A DNA stretch of 64,000 nt. It comes from Methanomethylovorans hollandica DSM 15978 (GTDB lineage Archaea; Halobacteriota; Methanosarcinia; Methanosarcinales; Methanosarcinaceae). How positions within the stretch are numbered: position 1 is the first letter of the stretch; every line of letters begins with the position of its first letter. The stretch covers positions 1,240,001-1,304,000 of the forward strand of contig NC_019977.1 of the NCBI RefSeq assembly GCF_000328665.1, in the 5' to 3' direction. The notes below the pieces were generated by a model. It saw only the letters and a program-made list of their open reading frames with translations, was not told the DNA's origin and ran no database searches. Below are positions 30,839 through 40,211 of this stretch, in pieces. Both the position numbers and the translations under genes were made by a program.

Positions 30839-31864
30839 TTACCAATCTCCAAGGCAGGACTGGGATTCACCTCTGGCTTTGTTTTCCAGGATCCCAGTAT
30901 TCTTTATGATCTGTTTTTCAGAAAAACTATGTTTTTTGACCAGGAATTCAAATAATTCATCTGACCTCGGCTTTTTCCATCTGAGGGTATAATCGGTTGT
31001 TACCGGAGGGTTCATAAAGAAATCCCTTATCTCCTCTACAGAAACACATGTATTGATCTCTTTTTTCTCTTCCCTGAGCAGCGTGTTAATATCCCTGTGC
31101 CTGAGAATGAGCTTAAGCGCGGTCTTCGGACCCACCCGATGTATACCTTCATTGAAATCTGTGCCGATACAGATGGCAACATCGATAAGTTGTTCACGTG
31201 TGATGTTCAGCTGTCCCAGGGAATTTGCAAGGGAAATATGTTCCGGGTTCTTTGGAACATATGCAGCCTTTCCGGGGAGTTTTCGTTTGCCTGTGCTCCC
31301 CAGATTACGCACAACATTCTTGGCTCCGAAAAGAAAAGCGTCATAGTCCTGTGATCCTACAAGATCAGCATCCCCGCGCAACGTCATGAACGCTGCCTGG
31401 GCCTCTGCTTCGGATTCAGCCTGCATCCATGGAATGCCCATAAGTTCAAGGAGCTTTTTTGATTCCTTCAGTATATGAGGTGTGATACAGGAAGTTCCCT
31501 GAGCGAATTTCTTCATACCCTCCAGATCACCCCCCTCTCTTGCGATCTCATAATTACGGGCTGCAAGCTGTTTACACTCCTTGCGTTTCTCCAGTGTACG
31601 TTCTTTCATTTGCGGTGGTTTGCCATCAAATATGAAAATGGGTTTGATATTGGCATCTCTTAGTTTGCAGGTCCGTGAGAACAGTCCGGTAAGATGGGAA
31701 GTAGGGTTACCTGAAGCGTCAGTTAATAAAGAGCCATTCTTTTGTCGGATGGCACTAAGGAACTGATAGATCGTATTGTATGCATCGATAGCTATCACTT
31801 TACCTGCCAGTTCCTCGTAAGTTGTAGGATTTTTTGTGAGCAATGAACCAATTTGAGTACCCAT
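30839..31864 (-). CDS. fen: Flap endonuclease FEN-1
   Basis: 341 residues. The XPG N-terminal region (IAIDAYNTIYQFLSAIRQ, FDGKPP) and internal region (MQAESEAEAQAA, DLVGSQDYDAFLFGA) are intact, followed by a helix-hairpin-helix (GTDFNEGIHRVGPKTALKLI). It removes 5' flaps during Okazaki fragment maturation. The C-terminus QSCLGDW is a PIP-box-like sequence for PCNA binding, slightly off the QxxLxxFF consensus. Confidence 0.95.
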   Translation of the reverse strand: MGTQIGSLLTKNPTTYEELAGKVIAIDAYNTIYQFLSAIRQKNGSLLTDASGNPTSHLTGLFSRTCKLRDANIKPIFIFDGKPPQMKERTLEKRKECKQLAARNYEIAREGGDLEGMKKFAQGTSCITPHILKESKKLLELMGIPWMQAESEAEAQAAFMTLRGDADLVGSQDYDAFLFGAKNVVRNLGSTGKRKLPGKAAYVPKNPEHISLANSLGQLNITREQLIDVAICIGTDFNEGIHRVGPKTALKLILRHRDINTLLREEKKEINTCVSVEEIRDFFMNPPVTTDYTLRWKKPRSDELFEFLVKKHSFSEKQIIKNTGILENKARGESQSCLGDW

Positions 31865-31946
31865 AACGACCTTCTGATATTTGTTCTAAATGATCTCCCC
31901 GGTTTTAGCGCTATTGCCTAAACAAATTCGCTGTATATCCATGTGA

Positions 31947-32774
31947 TCATCCTGCTGTGTTCTCATAGTTCATGATATGTGCTTTTGGAGGTTTTATGCC
32001 TCTTTTATAGAATTCGTTCCAGGTTCTCCGGGTTACATCGGATCTGAATACGAATTCATCCCTGAGATCATTCACATATGACCTTGCCTTCAAACCTTTG
32101 TAGAAGGGATAGTCGTTCAGGAGGATGACAACAGGTCTTGTTGGGGATATATATACATATCTTGAAGTAACGACTGCTTCCCTCAATATCTTCATTGCCA
32201 GGTCTACATCAGAATCGTTCTCAATGTAAATATCCAGCGTTGCCATCATTTCTGAACTGCCTGAATTGCCGCTTGCCACACTTTTTGTGAACACCAGATT
32301 GTTCGGAGCCGATACGAGACTGTCATCAGGAGTTACAAGACGGGTAGCTCTGAGGCCTATCTCCTTGACCTCTCCATAATAGTCACCCATCTGGATCCTG
32401 TCTCCAACCTGATATGTTTTTTCCATTACGATCGCCACTCCTGCCACAATATCCTCAAAAAAGTTCCGCAGGCCAAAACCAATTGCAGCACCAATAAGAC
32501 CACTAAATAATGCTAGTTGATTGAACGAAAGTTCAAATACAGATGTTGAGATGTAATATATCGCCAATGAGTAAATAAGGATTTTAGAGAGGGGTATTAT
32601 AGTCTTTAAATGTAGCCTGTACTTCCACGACATCTCTGAAAACTTTGTCAGTATAAATGTCACAATTTTAGAAATAAAAAGGGCAAGTATTATGATGACA
32701 AAGGATGAAAACACAGTATCTGGATTTATATTTTCAAATTCCGTGATCATTGTAACAACATCGCTTTCAGCCAT
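31947..32774 (-). CDS. MscS-family mechanosensitive channel
   Basis: About 275 residues from ATG at 32774, which overlaps the preceding stop as TAATG. Three N-terminal membrane helices are followed by the pore helix and beta domain (GLIGAAIGFGLRNFFEDIVAGV, YQVGDRIQMGDYYGEVKEIGLRATRL). It should release solutes on osmotic downshock. Direct coupling to the upstream ATPase gene is unusual for MscS and suggests regulation or assembly by that partner. Confidence 0.88.
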   Translation of the reverse strand: MAESDVVTMITEFENINPDTVFSSFVIIILALFISKIVTFILTKFSEMSWKYRLHLKTIIPLSKILIYSLAIYYISTSVFELSFNQLALFSGLIGAAIGFGLRNFFEDIVAGVAIVMEKTYQVGDRIQMGDYYGEVKEIGLRATRLVTPDDSLVSAPNNLVFTKSVASGNSGSSEMMATLDIYIENDSDVDLAMKILREAVVTSRYVYISPTRPVVILLNDYPFYKGLKARSYVNDLRDEFVFRSDVTRRTWNEFYKRGIKPPKAHIMNYENTAG

Positions 32775-33832
32775 TACCACACCAGCCTTATATTCTCCAG
32801 GTATTTGACCACAACATGTAGTTTTTCAGGTAGTATGCTATAATATTCATCTTTTTCCAGGATAAGTTTCTGAGAGAGCATTTCGAACAATAATCTGCTG
32901 ATCATCATATCATCTGCATTACAGCTCAAATATAGTATGTTTTTCAATTCTTCCTTTTTAATATAACCCATTGACAGTATGATGTAGAGAACAAACCTGC
33001 CGGTACTATCAAGCTCTATATCAGTTGGAACAATATTTTTTGTACTACTTGTTTTTATTGTAGGATACTCCAGCCATTTGTTCCAGATCTTCTTTGCAAC
33101 ACCAGGATTACCCCGTGATATTTTTGTGATTTCGTTGAAAATGATGGATTCTGCAGTTTCACTGGGAGTCCTATTAAAAAGAAGTGTCCTAAGAGCCACA
33201 TAATTTATATGCAGACTGTATAGATTGACCTTACCGTGTGTTATTTGTTGAGCTATAGGTATTTTAGTCACCTGGAATATTTTTTCTTCCTTTACATGAA
33301 TATCATTCACAAATTGTATTTCGCCTTCATCATATGTTGAGAGCAGGAACTCTTTCATGTCCGCGGAGTTCAGCAATGGGATATGGACCTGCACTGGAAA
33401 ATACCTGCCTATATCCAATACACGATGGAGATAATTCCAGGAGTGAATGTTCCATGTAGTTATGTAAAGTCTTTCATCAGATGAAAGCATCACATTCAGG
33501 AACTCTTCGATAACATCGAATCCACCGATCTTTCTCATATACAGATAATGACAATTGTCAAATATCATTATCTTATTGGGGTCTCCGAGCAGAGGGATAT
33601 GGTCCTTATTATCAATTATAGATGAAAAGGTGACCTTTGTCACCTCATGCGGATGCATTTTGACTATCTCATCTACCAGTTCAGATTTACCTGCATAGGG
33701 TAATGCAAGTATGGCGATGTTGACCCGTTGGCCGTCTTCAAAATCAGAGATAGCTTTTTGAATGGCTGCGATCTGTTCGTCCATACCAAATATTAACCTC
33801 TTCACAGAATCTTGTTCATTTGATGAATCCAT
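32774..33832 (-). CDS. P-loop ATPase (STAND/Orc-like) of unknown role
   Basis: 352 residues. A Walker A-like ALPYAGKSEL lies near residue 45 and a Walker B-like KIMIFDN near 96. The C-terminal third is helical and looks like a winged helix (GYIKKEELKNILYLSCN). It is similar in outline to small AAA/STAND ATPases. The stop overlaps the start of the MscS gene, so the two are translationally coupled. The precise family is not recognised. Confidence 0.6.
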   Translation of the reverse strand: MDSSNEQDSVKRLIFGMDEQIAAIQKAISDFEDGQRVNIAILALPYAGKSELVDEIVKMHPHEVTKVTFSSIIDNKDHIPLLGDPNKIMIFDNCHYLYMRKIGGFDVIEEFLNVMLSSDERLYITTWNIHSWNYLHRVLDIGRYFPVQVHIPLLNSADMKEFLLSTYDEGEIQFVNDIHVKEEKIFQVTKIPIAQQITHGKVNLYSLHINYVALRTLLFNRTPSETAESIIFNEITKISRGNPGVAKKIWNKWLEYPTIKTSSTKNIVPTDIELDSTGRFVLYIILSMGYIKKEELKNILYLSCNADDMMISRLLFEMLSQKLILEKDEYYSILPEKLHVVVKYLENIRLVW

Positions 33833-34166
33833 AAATATTCAACCAATGTTTTAGTGTTATTATTGTTCTGTTACCCTCGGAAAACTATACAGAACATAAA
33901 TATACAGAACGTATAAAATGAACTGTAAAAAAAGAAAGTAATACAATTATAAATACTCCTTGATAAGTTGACCCTTTGTGAATATGAATGTAATGCAAAT
34001 AGTACCACATGAAAAATAGATAACTCCTGAAAGAAGCTTTCCTGTTGTGATTGCTGCATAACCGCAGAAGCTATAATATTACATGTACATTCAGGAAAGG
34101 GAATTCGCAAATATTTAAAAAACAAATTAATAAAGGGCAGAAATAATGAGCTAACTTGATGGTCTC
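33833..34166. other. Divergent promoter region
   Basis: AT-rich spacer between the ATPase gene and the polysaccharide export operon. A TATA-like AATATTTAAAAAAC near 34110 may serve the export operon. No gene is seen. Confidence 0.4.
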
Positions 34167-35063
34167 ATGAATATTAGAGCTCATGGACCAAAACTTTATA
34201 TAATGAAAGTATTACCTATTGACAGATTTTTAAATAAAGCAGTTAATAGCGAATTGTTCTATAAACTGCCCAATGGATGGAAAATGTCGGTCAAACACAT
34301 TACAACTCTATATGCTTACAGACAATTGATATGGCAATTAGCTTGGAGTGAGTTCAAAATGAGGTACAAGAACTCTGTTTTAGGGTATTTCTGGTCACTC
34401 CTGGAACCTTTGCTCATGCTTACTGTCCTCTATTATGTGTTTTCTCACATTATGAAAATGCAGATAGAGAATTACCAGCTTTTTCTGTTACTGGGTATCA
34501 TCATTTGGAACTTTCTTAGCCGTGCAACGACCATTGGGATGAATTGCATCGTTGGAAAGCCAGGTATGATTAAAAAGATATATTTTCCCAGAGACATATT
34601 TGTGATCTCAGCATGCCTGACAGCATTGCTTATGAGTGTTTTTGAATCCCTGGTATTTGTGTTGTTCATGATCTATTTTAAGGTACCATTGTCAGTGTAC
34701 ATACTGCAGGCTCCAATTATATTGATCTGCCTCTTTATCCTGTCTACTGGTCTTTCTCTGGCTTTAGCAGCTCTTAATGTGCTTTATCGGGATGTGCAGT
34801 TCATCTGGGCTGTATTTCTGCAGGCAGGTTACTTTGCAACTCCCATTTTGTATACATTAGAAGTCTTTCCTGAAAATCTGCGAAGCATAGTGCTTCTGAA
34901 CCCGTTTGCAAGGGTGATCATTGCTGCAAGAGAAACAATCATCTATGCATCACCCATGCAAACAGGGGATATGATATTCATGGGCGTAGCATCCATCATT
35001 TTCCTTATTATAGGATATGCGATTTTCAATAAGATCGAGCCCCGTTTTGCGGAGGAGATATGA
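34167..35063 (+). CDS. wzm: ABC-2 type polysaccharide export permease (Wzm-like)
   Basis: Up to 298 residues; ATG at 34203 is an alternative start. Six membrane helices follow a cytoplasmic N-terminus containing WSEFKMRYKNSVLGYFWSLLEPL, the signature of O-antigen and teichoic-acid ABC permeases. With the ATPase encoded right after it, the protein would move lipid-linked glycans across the membrane. It is the first gene of the surface-glycan operon. Confidence 0.9.
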   Translation: MNIRAHGPKLYIMKVLPIDRFLNKAVNSELFYKLPNGWKMSVKHITTLYAYRQLIWQLAWSEFKMRYKNSVLGYFWSLLEPLLMLTVLYYVFSHIMKMQIENYQLFLLLGIIIWNFLSRATTIGMNCIVGKPGMIKKIYFPRDIFVISACLTALLMSVFESLVFVLFMIYFKVPLSVYILQAPIILICLFILSTGLSLALAALNVLYRDVQFIWAVFLQAGYFATPILYTLEVFPENLRSIVLLNPFARVIIAARETIIYASPMQTGDMIFMGVASIIFLIIGYAIFNKIEPRFAEEI

Positions 35064-36293
35064 ATGTCTGTGATAAAAGTGCAGGAGCTGGAAAAATCAT
35101 TCCGGATTCCTCATGAAAAACGCACCACACTTTTCGAAACACTTACAGGCATGTTCAAGCCTGAATCATATGAAGTGTTCAACGCTTTAAAAGACATTAA
35201 CTTTGATGTGAAAGAAGGTGAATTCTTTGGCATTATTGGAGAGAACGGAAGCGGTAAAAGCACTCTGCTAAAGATAATTGCTGGTATCCTTTATCCTTCC
35301 TCCGGTGAAGTGCATATCCGCAAAAGAGTCACACCCTTCCTTGAACTTGGTGTTGGTTTCCAGTCAGATATGACAGCTGTGGAAAACATAAAGACCTATG
35401 GTACTATAATGGGAATGTCCAAGCATGACATCAGATCAAGGACAGATGACATTTTAGAATTCGCAGGACTTGAGAAATTCAGGGATGCCAAATTAAAGAA
35501 CTTTTCTTCCGGAATGCAGGTAAGGCTTGCTTTTTCTACCGCTATCCAGACCGACCCTGAGATCTTACTTATGGATGAAGTGCTCGCAGTGGGTGATATG
35601 GATTTTCAGCAGAAATGCCTCGATGTGCTGAACAACTACCGTAAAGAAGGAGTAACTATCGTGTTTGTGTCCCACGACCTGGGTGCTGTCAGAAGGTTCT
35701 GTGACAGAACATTATTACTGCATAAGGGCGAACAGATCGCTTTAGGAAGTACAGCTGAAGTGATCGATAGGTATGTGTATGGAGATCAGGATAAAAGCAT
35801 TTCAGAACCTGTCAGCTGCGTAGTTGAAAACGACCCTGTTATTCTTACCGATGAGCAGCCGCCGGTTGCTTGCTCACGGTGGGGCGATCAAAAAATAGAG
35901 ATAAGCAATGTAGAACTCTATGATAAATTTGGTAATTTGAGTAACAGATTCAACTCCTTTGATGCAATGACCATAAGGATCATGTATCATGCTCATAAAA
36001 AAGTGTTTGATCCTGTTTTTGGCATTGCCTTGTATTCAGAAAAAGGAGAGAATGTCTATGGAACCAATACAGAACTGAAGGAGATAGAAATTGATTCTGT
36101 CGAAGGTCAAGGCCATATAGATCTGAAAATAGAGAGTATCTCTCTGCTCTCTGGAAGATTTCTATTAACTGTTGCCATACATAGTCGTAGACATGAACCT
36201 TATGACTGGCATGATAAACTATATCATTTTGATGTGATACCTACAAGCAGGGATGCAGGTATATTCAATGTGCCTTGTAAATGGATAATATGA
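35064..36293 (+). CDS. wzt: Polysaccharide ABC exporter ATPase (Wzt-like)
   Basis: 409 residues. The nucleotide-binding domain has Walker A GENGSGKST (about 70), signature NFSSGMQVRLAF and Walker B ILLMDEVLAVGD. Residues ~265-409 form a C-terminal carbohydrate-binding Wzt domain, which selects the finished glycan. The ATG directly follows the permease stop and is preceded by GGAGGAG, so the pair is coupled. Confidence 0.92.
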   Translation: MSVIKVQELEKSFRIPHEKRTTLFETLTGMFKPESYEVFNALKDINFDVKEGEFFGIIGENGSGKSTLLKIIAGILYPSSGEVHIRKRVTPFLELGVGFQSDMTAVENIKTYGTIMGMSKHDIRSRTDDILEFAGLEKFRDAKLKNFSSGMQVRLAFSTAIQTDPEILLMDEVLAVGDMDFQQKCLDVLNNYRKEGVTIVFVSHDLGAVRRFCDRTLLLHKGEQIALGSTAEVIDRYVYGDQDKSISEPVSCVVENDPVILTDEQPPVACSRWGDQKIEISNVELYDKFGNLSNRFNSFDAMTIRIMYHAHKKVFDPVFGIALYSEKGENVYGTNTELKEIEIDSVEGQGHIDLKIESISLLSGRFLLTVAIHSRRHEPYDWHDKLYHFDVIPTSRDAGIFNVPCKWII

Positions 36294-37919
36294 ATGGTGG
36301 GACTGATATTTATGGATACTTTCGAAATACATGATGAAGAAGTTAATGTTGAAGAGATCATGAACAAGATAAGGGAGAATATCAGCAAACGGAAAGCACA
36401 CGGAACTTATCCGCCTGAACTTGATGCCGCATCCAAGCATTCGACAGGGGACAAAAAATGTGCAATAGGAGAGATAAAAGGGGAGATCGCCGATGACCTC
36501 CTTAACCTTAAAATCAATTGTGATATTCAAAATAACAGTTATATAATTAGTTCCCACCGTCCTATTGTAGGGATACCTCTCACCAAAAGCAGAAAACTGG
36601 TACATGGAGAAGTCCGAAGATATGTGGATCCAATGGTCTTTAAGCAGACAACTTTTAACCAATATGCTGCAAAAATTCTCAATGATGCAGTCTATAGGCT
36701 TTCAAGTATGGAAAATGTAATTGGTGAAACCAAATGCCAGCACTCTTCTCGATCGAAAAATCTGCAACAGATAACTAAAGAAAATTATGAGAGATTATTG
36801 GATCTGCAGAGCGAAACCGATGAAAGACTATTGGATATCGAAGATAAGATAGAAGCCCTGAAGCAGGAGACCAAAGATGAGACAATTCTCAATACCAAGA
36901 TGTGTGAACTGGTCGATCAGCTTAGAGCTGATATGGAAAACTCTCTTTCTAAACTAAGAACTGAAATGGTCGACCCGCTTAGAACTGATATGGAAAATTC
37001 TCTTTCTAAACTAAGAACTGAAATGGTCGACCCGCTTAGAACTGATATGGAAAATTCTCTTTCCAGACTAAGAACTGAAATGAAAAAAGATAACGAAGCC
37101 ATGATAAGTTCATTCATTGCAGCAATGGACATGGATATAGAGAAAAAGGCATGGCTTGCACAAGTCCTTGATAAGAGGAACTTGCAGGGGATCTCACAGG
37201 CGGAGAAGCTTTTAAAACCACCTCAGCTGGACAGCGGTGTGAATTATTTTGTTTTTGAGGATAAATTCCGGGGAGCACGGGAGGATGTCGCTCAGCGGCA
37301 GACTGCTTTTCTCCGTTATTTCGAAGGATGTAAGAATGTGCTGGACATTGGTTGTGGCAGAGGGGAATTCCTTCAGACCATGCGTGAACACGGGATAGGA
37401 GCCCGTGGAGTGGATCTTGATGAAACCATGGTAGATTACTGTCATGCAAAGGGTCTTGAGGTGCAGCTTGATGACGCGTTCGAGTATATGGAGAAGCTGG
37501 ACGATGCAAGCCTTGATGGCATATTCATAGATCAGGTTGTAGAGCATCTGGAACCTTCGTACCTTATCAGATTACTGGATTTATGTTTCAAAAAGATGAA
37601 GTACGGATTCTATCTCATTGCAGAGACTGTCAATCCACTTTCTTTTTCATCTTTTGCAAATTTCTACATTGACCTTACACACATCAAGCCTGTTCATCCC
37701 GAAACTTTAAGGTTCCTCTTTGAATCCACAGGTTTTCGGGAGATAAAAACCGTATTTTCATCTCCGGTACCCGACTCTCTGAGGTTGCAGAAGCTTGTGA
37801 CAAGTGAAGTGGCAAATGATACGGAAAAGTATCAGATTGAAGTTTACAACCGGAACATCGAAATGTTAAATACTACTCTTTACGGTGCGCAGGATTATGC
37901 TATGATAGGAAAAAAATAG
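36294..37919 (+). CDS. Coiled-coil SAM methyltransferase of a surface-glycan locus
   Basis: 541 residues; ATG at 36312 is an equally likely start. The N-terminal region has SSHRPIVGIPLTKSRKLVHGEVRRYVDP, a segment seen in glycan-chain methyltransferases. A long coiled coil follows (about 160-270). The C-terminal class I SAM domain (about 320-500) has VLDIGCGRGEF and GVDLDETMVDYC. It may cap or modify the exported glycan, since chain-terminating methyltransferases work with Wzt domains; that is inference. The coiled coil contains nearly three exact 19-residue repeats encoded by 57-bp DNA repeats at about 36920-37080. Confidence 0.82.
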   Translation: MVGLIFMDTFEIHDEEVNVEEIMNKIRENISKRKAHGTYPPELDAASKHSTGDKKCAIGEIKGEIADDLLNLKINCDIQNNSYIISSHRPIVGIPLTKSRKLVHGEVRRYVDPMVFKQTTFNQYAAKILNDAVYRLSSMENVIGETKCQHSSRSKNLQQITKENYERLLDLQSETDERLLDIEDKIEALKQETKDETILNTKMCELVDQLRADMENSLSKLRTEMVDPLRTDMENSLSKLRTEMVDPLRTDMENSLSRLRTEMKKDNEAMISSFIAAMDMDIEKKAWLAQVLDKRNLQGISQAEKLLKPPQLDSGVNYFVFEDKFRGAREDVAQRQTAFLRYFEGCKNVLDIGCGRGEFLQTMREHGIGARGVDLDETMVDYCHAKGLEVQLDDAFEYMEKLDDASLDGIFIDQVVEHLEPSYLIRLLDLCFKKMKYGFYLIAETVNPLSFSSFANFYIDLTHIKPVHPETLRFLFESTGFREIKTVFSSPVPDSLRLQKLVTSEVANDTEKYQIEVYNRNIEMLNTTLYGAQDYAMIGKK

Positions 37920-37978
37920 AAATGTTTGAATATCATATATGTTATCTATAAGTTGTAAGCGCTTCATTGACTGATAAA

Positions 37979-39148
37979 ATGAAAATAGCTTTTGTCATAC
38001 CATGGTATGGCGACATTCCAGGCGGTGCTGAAACAGAGTGTCGGCAAACTGCCGAGAACCTGCAAAAGAATGGGATGAATGTCGAAATACTAACAACCTG
38101 TGTCAAACAGTTCTTGAGTGACTGGAATACCAATCACTTTACAGAAGGCACATATAAAGAAAATGGGATCATAGTTAGAAGATTCAGCGTTCGTAAAAGG
38201 GATACCGGAAAATTCGATCAGGTCAATTTAAAGCTCATGAACAATTGTAGGATCTCGCCAGCTGAAGAGCAGATCTACATGGAGAACATGATCAATAGTG
38301 ATTCTCTTTGCTCATATATCAGAGATCATATTGATGACTATGATCATTTATTCTTTATTCCATACATGTTCGGAACCACCTACTACGGTTCGCAGATACA
38401 TCCTGAGAGATCGATATTGATCCCCTGTCTGCACGATGAAAGCTATGCATATATGGACGTCTTCAAAAAGATGTTCCAAGATGCAAAAGCAGTGATATAC
38501 AATTCTGAACCTGAGAAAGCACTTGCAAACCAGATCTATGACATAAGAGGTCATCAAATTGTGATAGGTACAGGTATGGACACAGATATTTCATATAATG
38601 CCCGGAGGTTTCGGGATAAATATGGCATAAATAACGAATTCCTTCTGTATGCAGGAAGAAGGGATTCCGGAAAAAATGTATCCCTGCTTATAGAATATTT
38701 TTCAAAGTACAAAGGGTCTGCAGGTGGGAACCTGCAACTGGTCTTAATCGGGAAAGGAGAACTGGCCATTCCAAAGGAACATAGGCATGACATCATAGAT
38801 CTGGGATTTGTTCCCCAGGAGGATAAGTTCGATGCTTATGCGGCTGCAACATTGTTCTGCATGCCTTCAATAAATGAGAGTTTCTCTATCGTATTGATGG
38901 AGGCATGGCTGTGCGGCACACCTGCGTTGGTGCATGCGGGCTGTGCAGTAACTAAAGACCATTGCATCAAAAGCAACGGTGGATTGTATTTCGATAATTA
39001 CGATGAATTTGAAGGATGCCTTCAATATTTCCTTCAAAATCCTGGAAAACGTGATATCATGGCTCAGAATGGAAAAGAGTATGTTCTCAGGAACTATAGC
39101 TGGGATACCATAGTGCAGAAATATAAGAGATTTTTAGGCGTGATCTAA
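37979..39148 (+). CDS. Glycosyltransferase family 4
   Basis: About 390 residues from ATG at 37979; a TTG at 37967 would add four. The GT-B fold has an N-terminal IPWYGDIPGGAETECRQTAENL and a C-terminal donor domain with MPSINESFSIVLMEAW, the EX7E-type motif of GT4 retaining enzymes. The sugar is unknown. It is the first of three tandem GT4 genes in the glycan operon. Confidence 0.88.
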   Translation: MKIAFVIPWYGDIPGGAETECRQTAENLQKNGMNVEILTTCVKQFLSDWNTNHFTEGTYKENGIIVRRFSVRKRDTGKFDQVNLKLMNNCRISPAEEQIYMENMINSDSLCSYIRDHIDDYDHLFFIPYMFGTTYYGSQIHPERSILIPCLHDESYAYMDVFKKMFQDAKAVIYNSEPEKALANQIYDIRGHQIVIGTGMDTDISYNARRFRDKYGINNEFLLYAGRRDSGKNVSLLIEYFSKYKGSAGGNLQLVLIGKGELAIPKEHRHDIIDLGFVPQEDKFDAYAAATLFCMPSINESFSIVLMEAWLCGTPALVHAGCAVTKDHCIKSNGGLYFDNYDEFEGCLQYFLQNPGKRDIMAQNGKEYVLRNYSWDTIVQKYKRFLGVI

Positions 39149-39149
39149 A

Positions 39150-40211
39150 ATGGAGATTCATCAGATCCTGCCAACTATATCTCCCTGCGATGCCATTGGA
39201 AATGAAGCGTTCGTTATACGGGATATACTTCGCAACTGGGGTTACAGATCAGAAATATTTGCACAGAACATACATCAATCAATCAATTCTGTAAATCAGT
39301 TATCCGAACATAAAAAAAGATCTTCTAAAAAAAATGTGCTTATATATCATTTTTCCATAGGTTCCGATGTTTCAAAGTACGTGATGAATGCTCCTGATAG
39401 AAAGATACTCCTGTATCATAACATAACACCACCTCATTTTTTCTATAATGTCAATGATAATCTTGCATTGATCCTAAGTAAAGGAAAAGAAGAACTAAAA
39501 CAGCTTGTCGGTAAAATAGACGTGGCTCTGGGTGATTCGGAATACAATCGTATAGAGCTGCAAGATATCGGTTATAATAGGACGGGAGTACTTCCCCTGC
39601 TCATAGATCTTGAAAAGTATGACAGATATAACCAAGGACTGATCACCAGGTATGATGATGGCTGGACCAATATTCTTTTTGTCGGGAGAACAGCACCCAA
39701 TAAAAAACAGGAAGACATCATCAAATGTTTCTATTATTACAAGGCCATAAACCCACGTTCCAGGCTCTTTTTAGTTGGCGGGTTCAATGGCTGTGAAGTT
39801 TACTATGATCAGTTGCAGAATTTAATAAAAAGATTGGGAATAAAGGATATACACATAATAGGGATGGCTGATTTCCCAGACCTTGTATCTTATTACATGC
39901 TTGCACATATGTTCCTTTGCATGAGCGAGCATGAAGGTTTCAGTGTGCCTTTGATCGAAAGTATGCATTTTGGTGTTCCGATAATTGCCTATAGTTCAAC
40001 AGCTGTGCCTTATACATTGGGTGGAGCCGGCATTTTGGTCAATAGGAAATGCTATCCTGAAATAGCAGAAATGATCAATTTGGTCGTTACAGATGAGAAG
40101 CTCCGTGAAAGGATAATAGCAAAACAGAACATCAGATTAAAGGACTTCGCTTATAAAAGAACAATGGATGTGTTCAGAGAACAGCTAAATAAGGTGATCC
40201 ACGAGTGTTAG
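39150..40211 (+). CDS. Glycosyltransferase family 4
   Basis: 353 residues, GT-B fold. Donor-domain motifs are FVGRTAPNKKQEDII and MSEHEGFSVPLIESMHFGVPIIAY, with the conserved glutamates of GT4. It starts 1 bp after the preceding stop and overlaps the next gene by 7 bp, so the three glycosyltransferase genes are translated together. Donor and acceptor are unknown. Confidence 0.88.
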   Translation: MEIHQILPTISPCDAIGNEAFVIRDILRNWGYRSEIFAQNIHQSINSVNQLSEHKKRSSKKNVLIYHFSIGSDVSKYVMNAPDRKILLYHNITPPHFFYNVNDNLALILSKGKEELKQLVGKIDVALGDSEYNRIELQDIGYNRTGVLPLLIDLEKYDRYNQGLITRYDDGWTNILFVGRTAPNKKQEDIIKCFYYYKAINPRSRLFLVGGFNGCEVYYDQLQNLIKRLGIKDIHIIGMADFPDLVSYYMLAHMFLCMSEHEGFSVPLIESMHFGVPIIAYSSTAVPYTLGGAGILVNRKCYPEIAEMINLVVTDEKLRERIIAKQNIRLKDFAYKRTMDVFREQLNKVIHEC

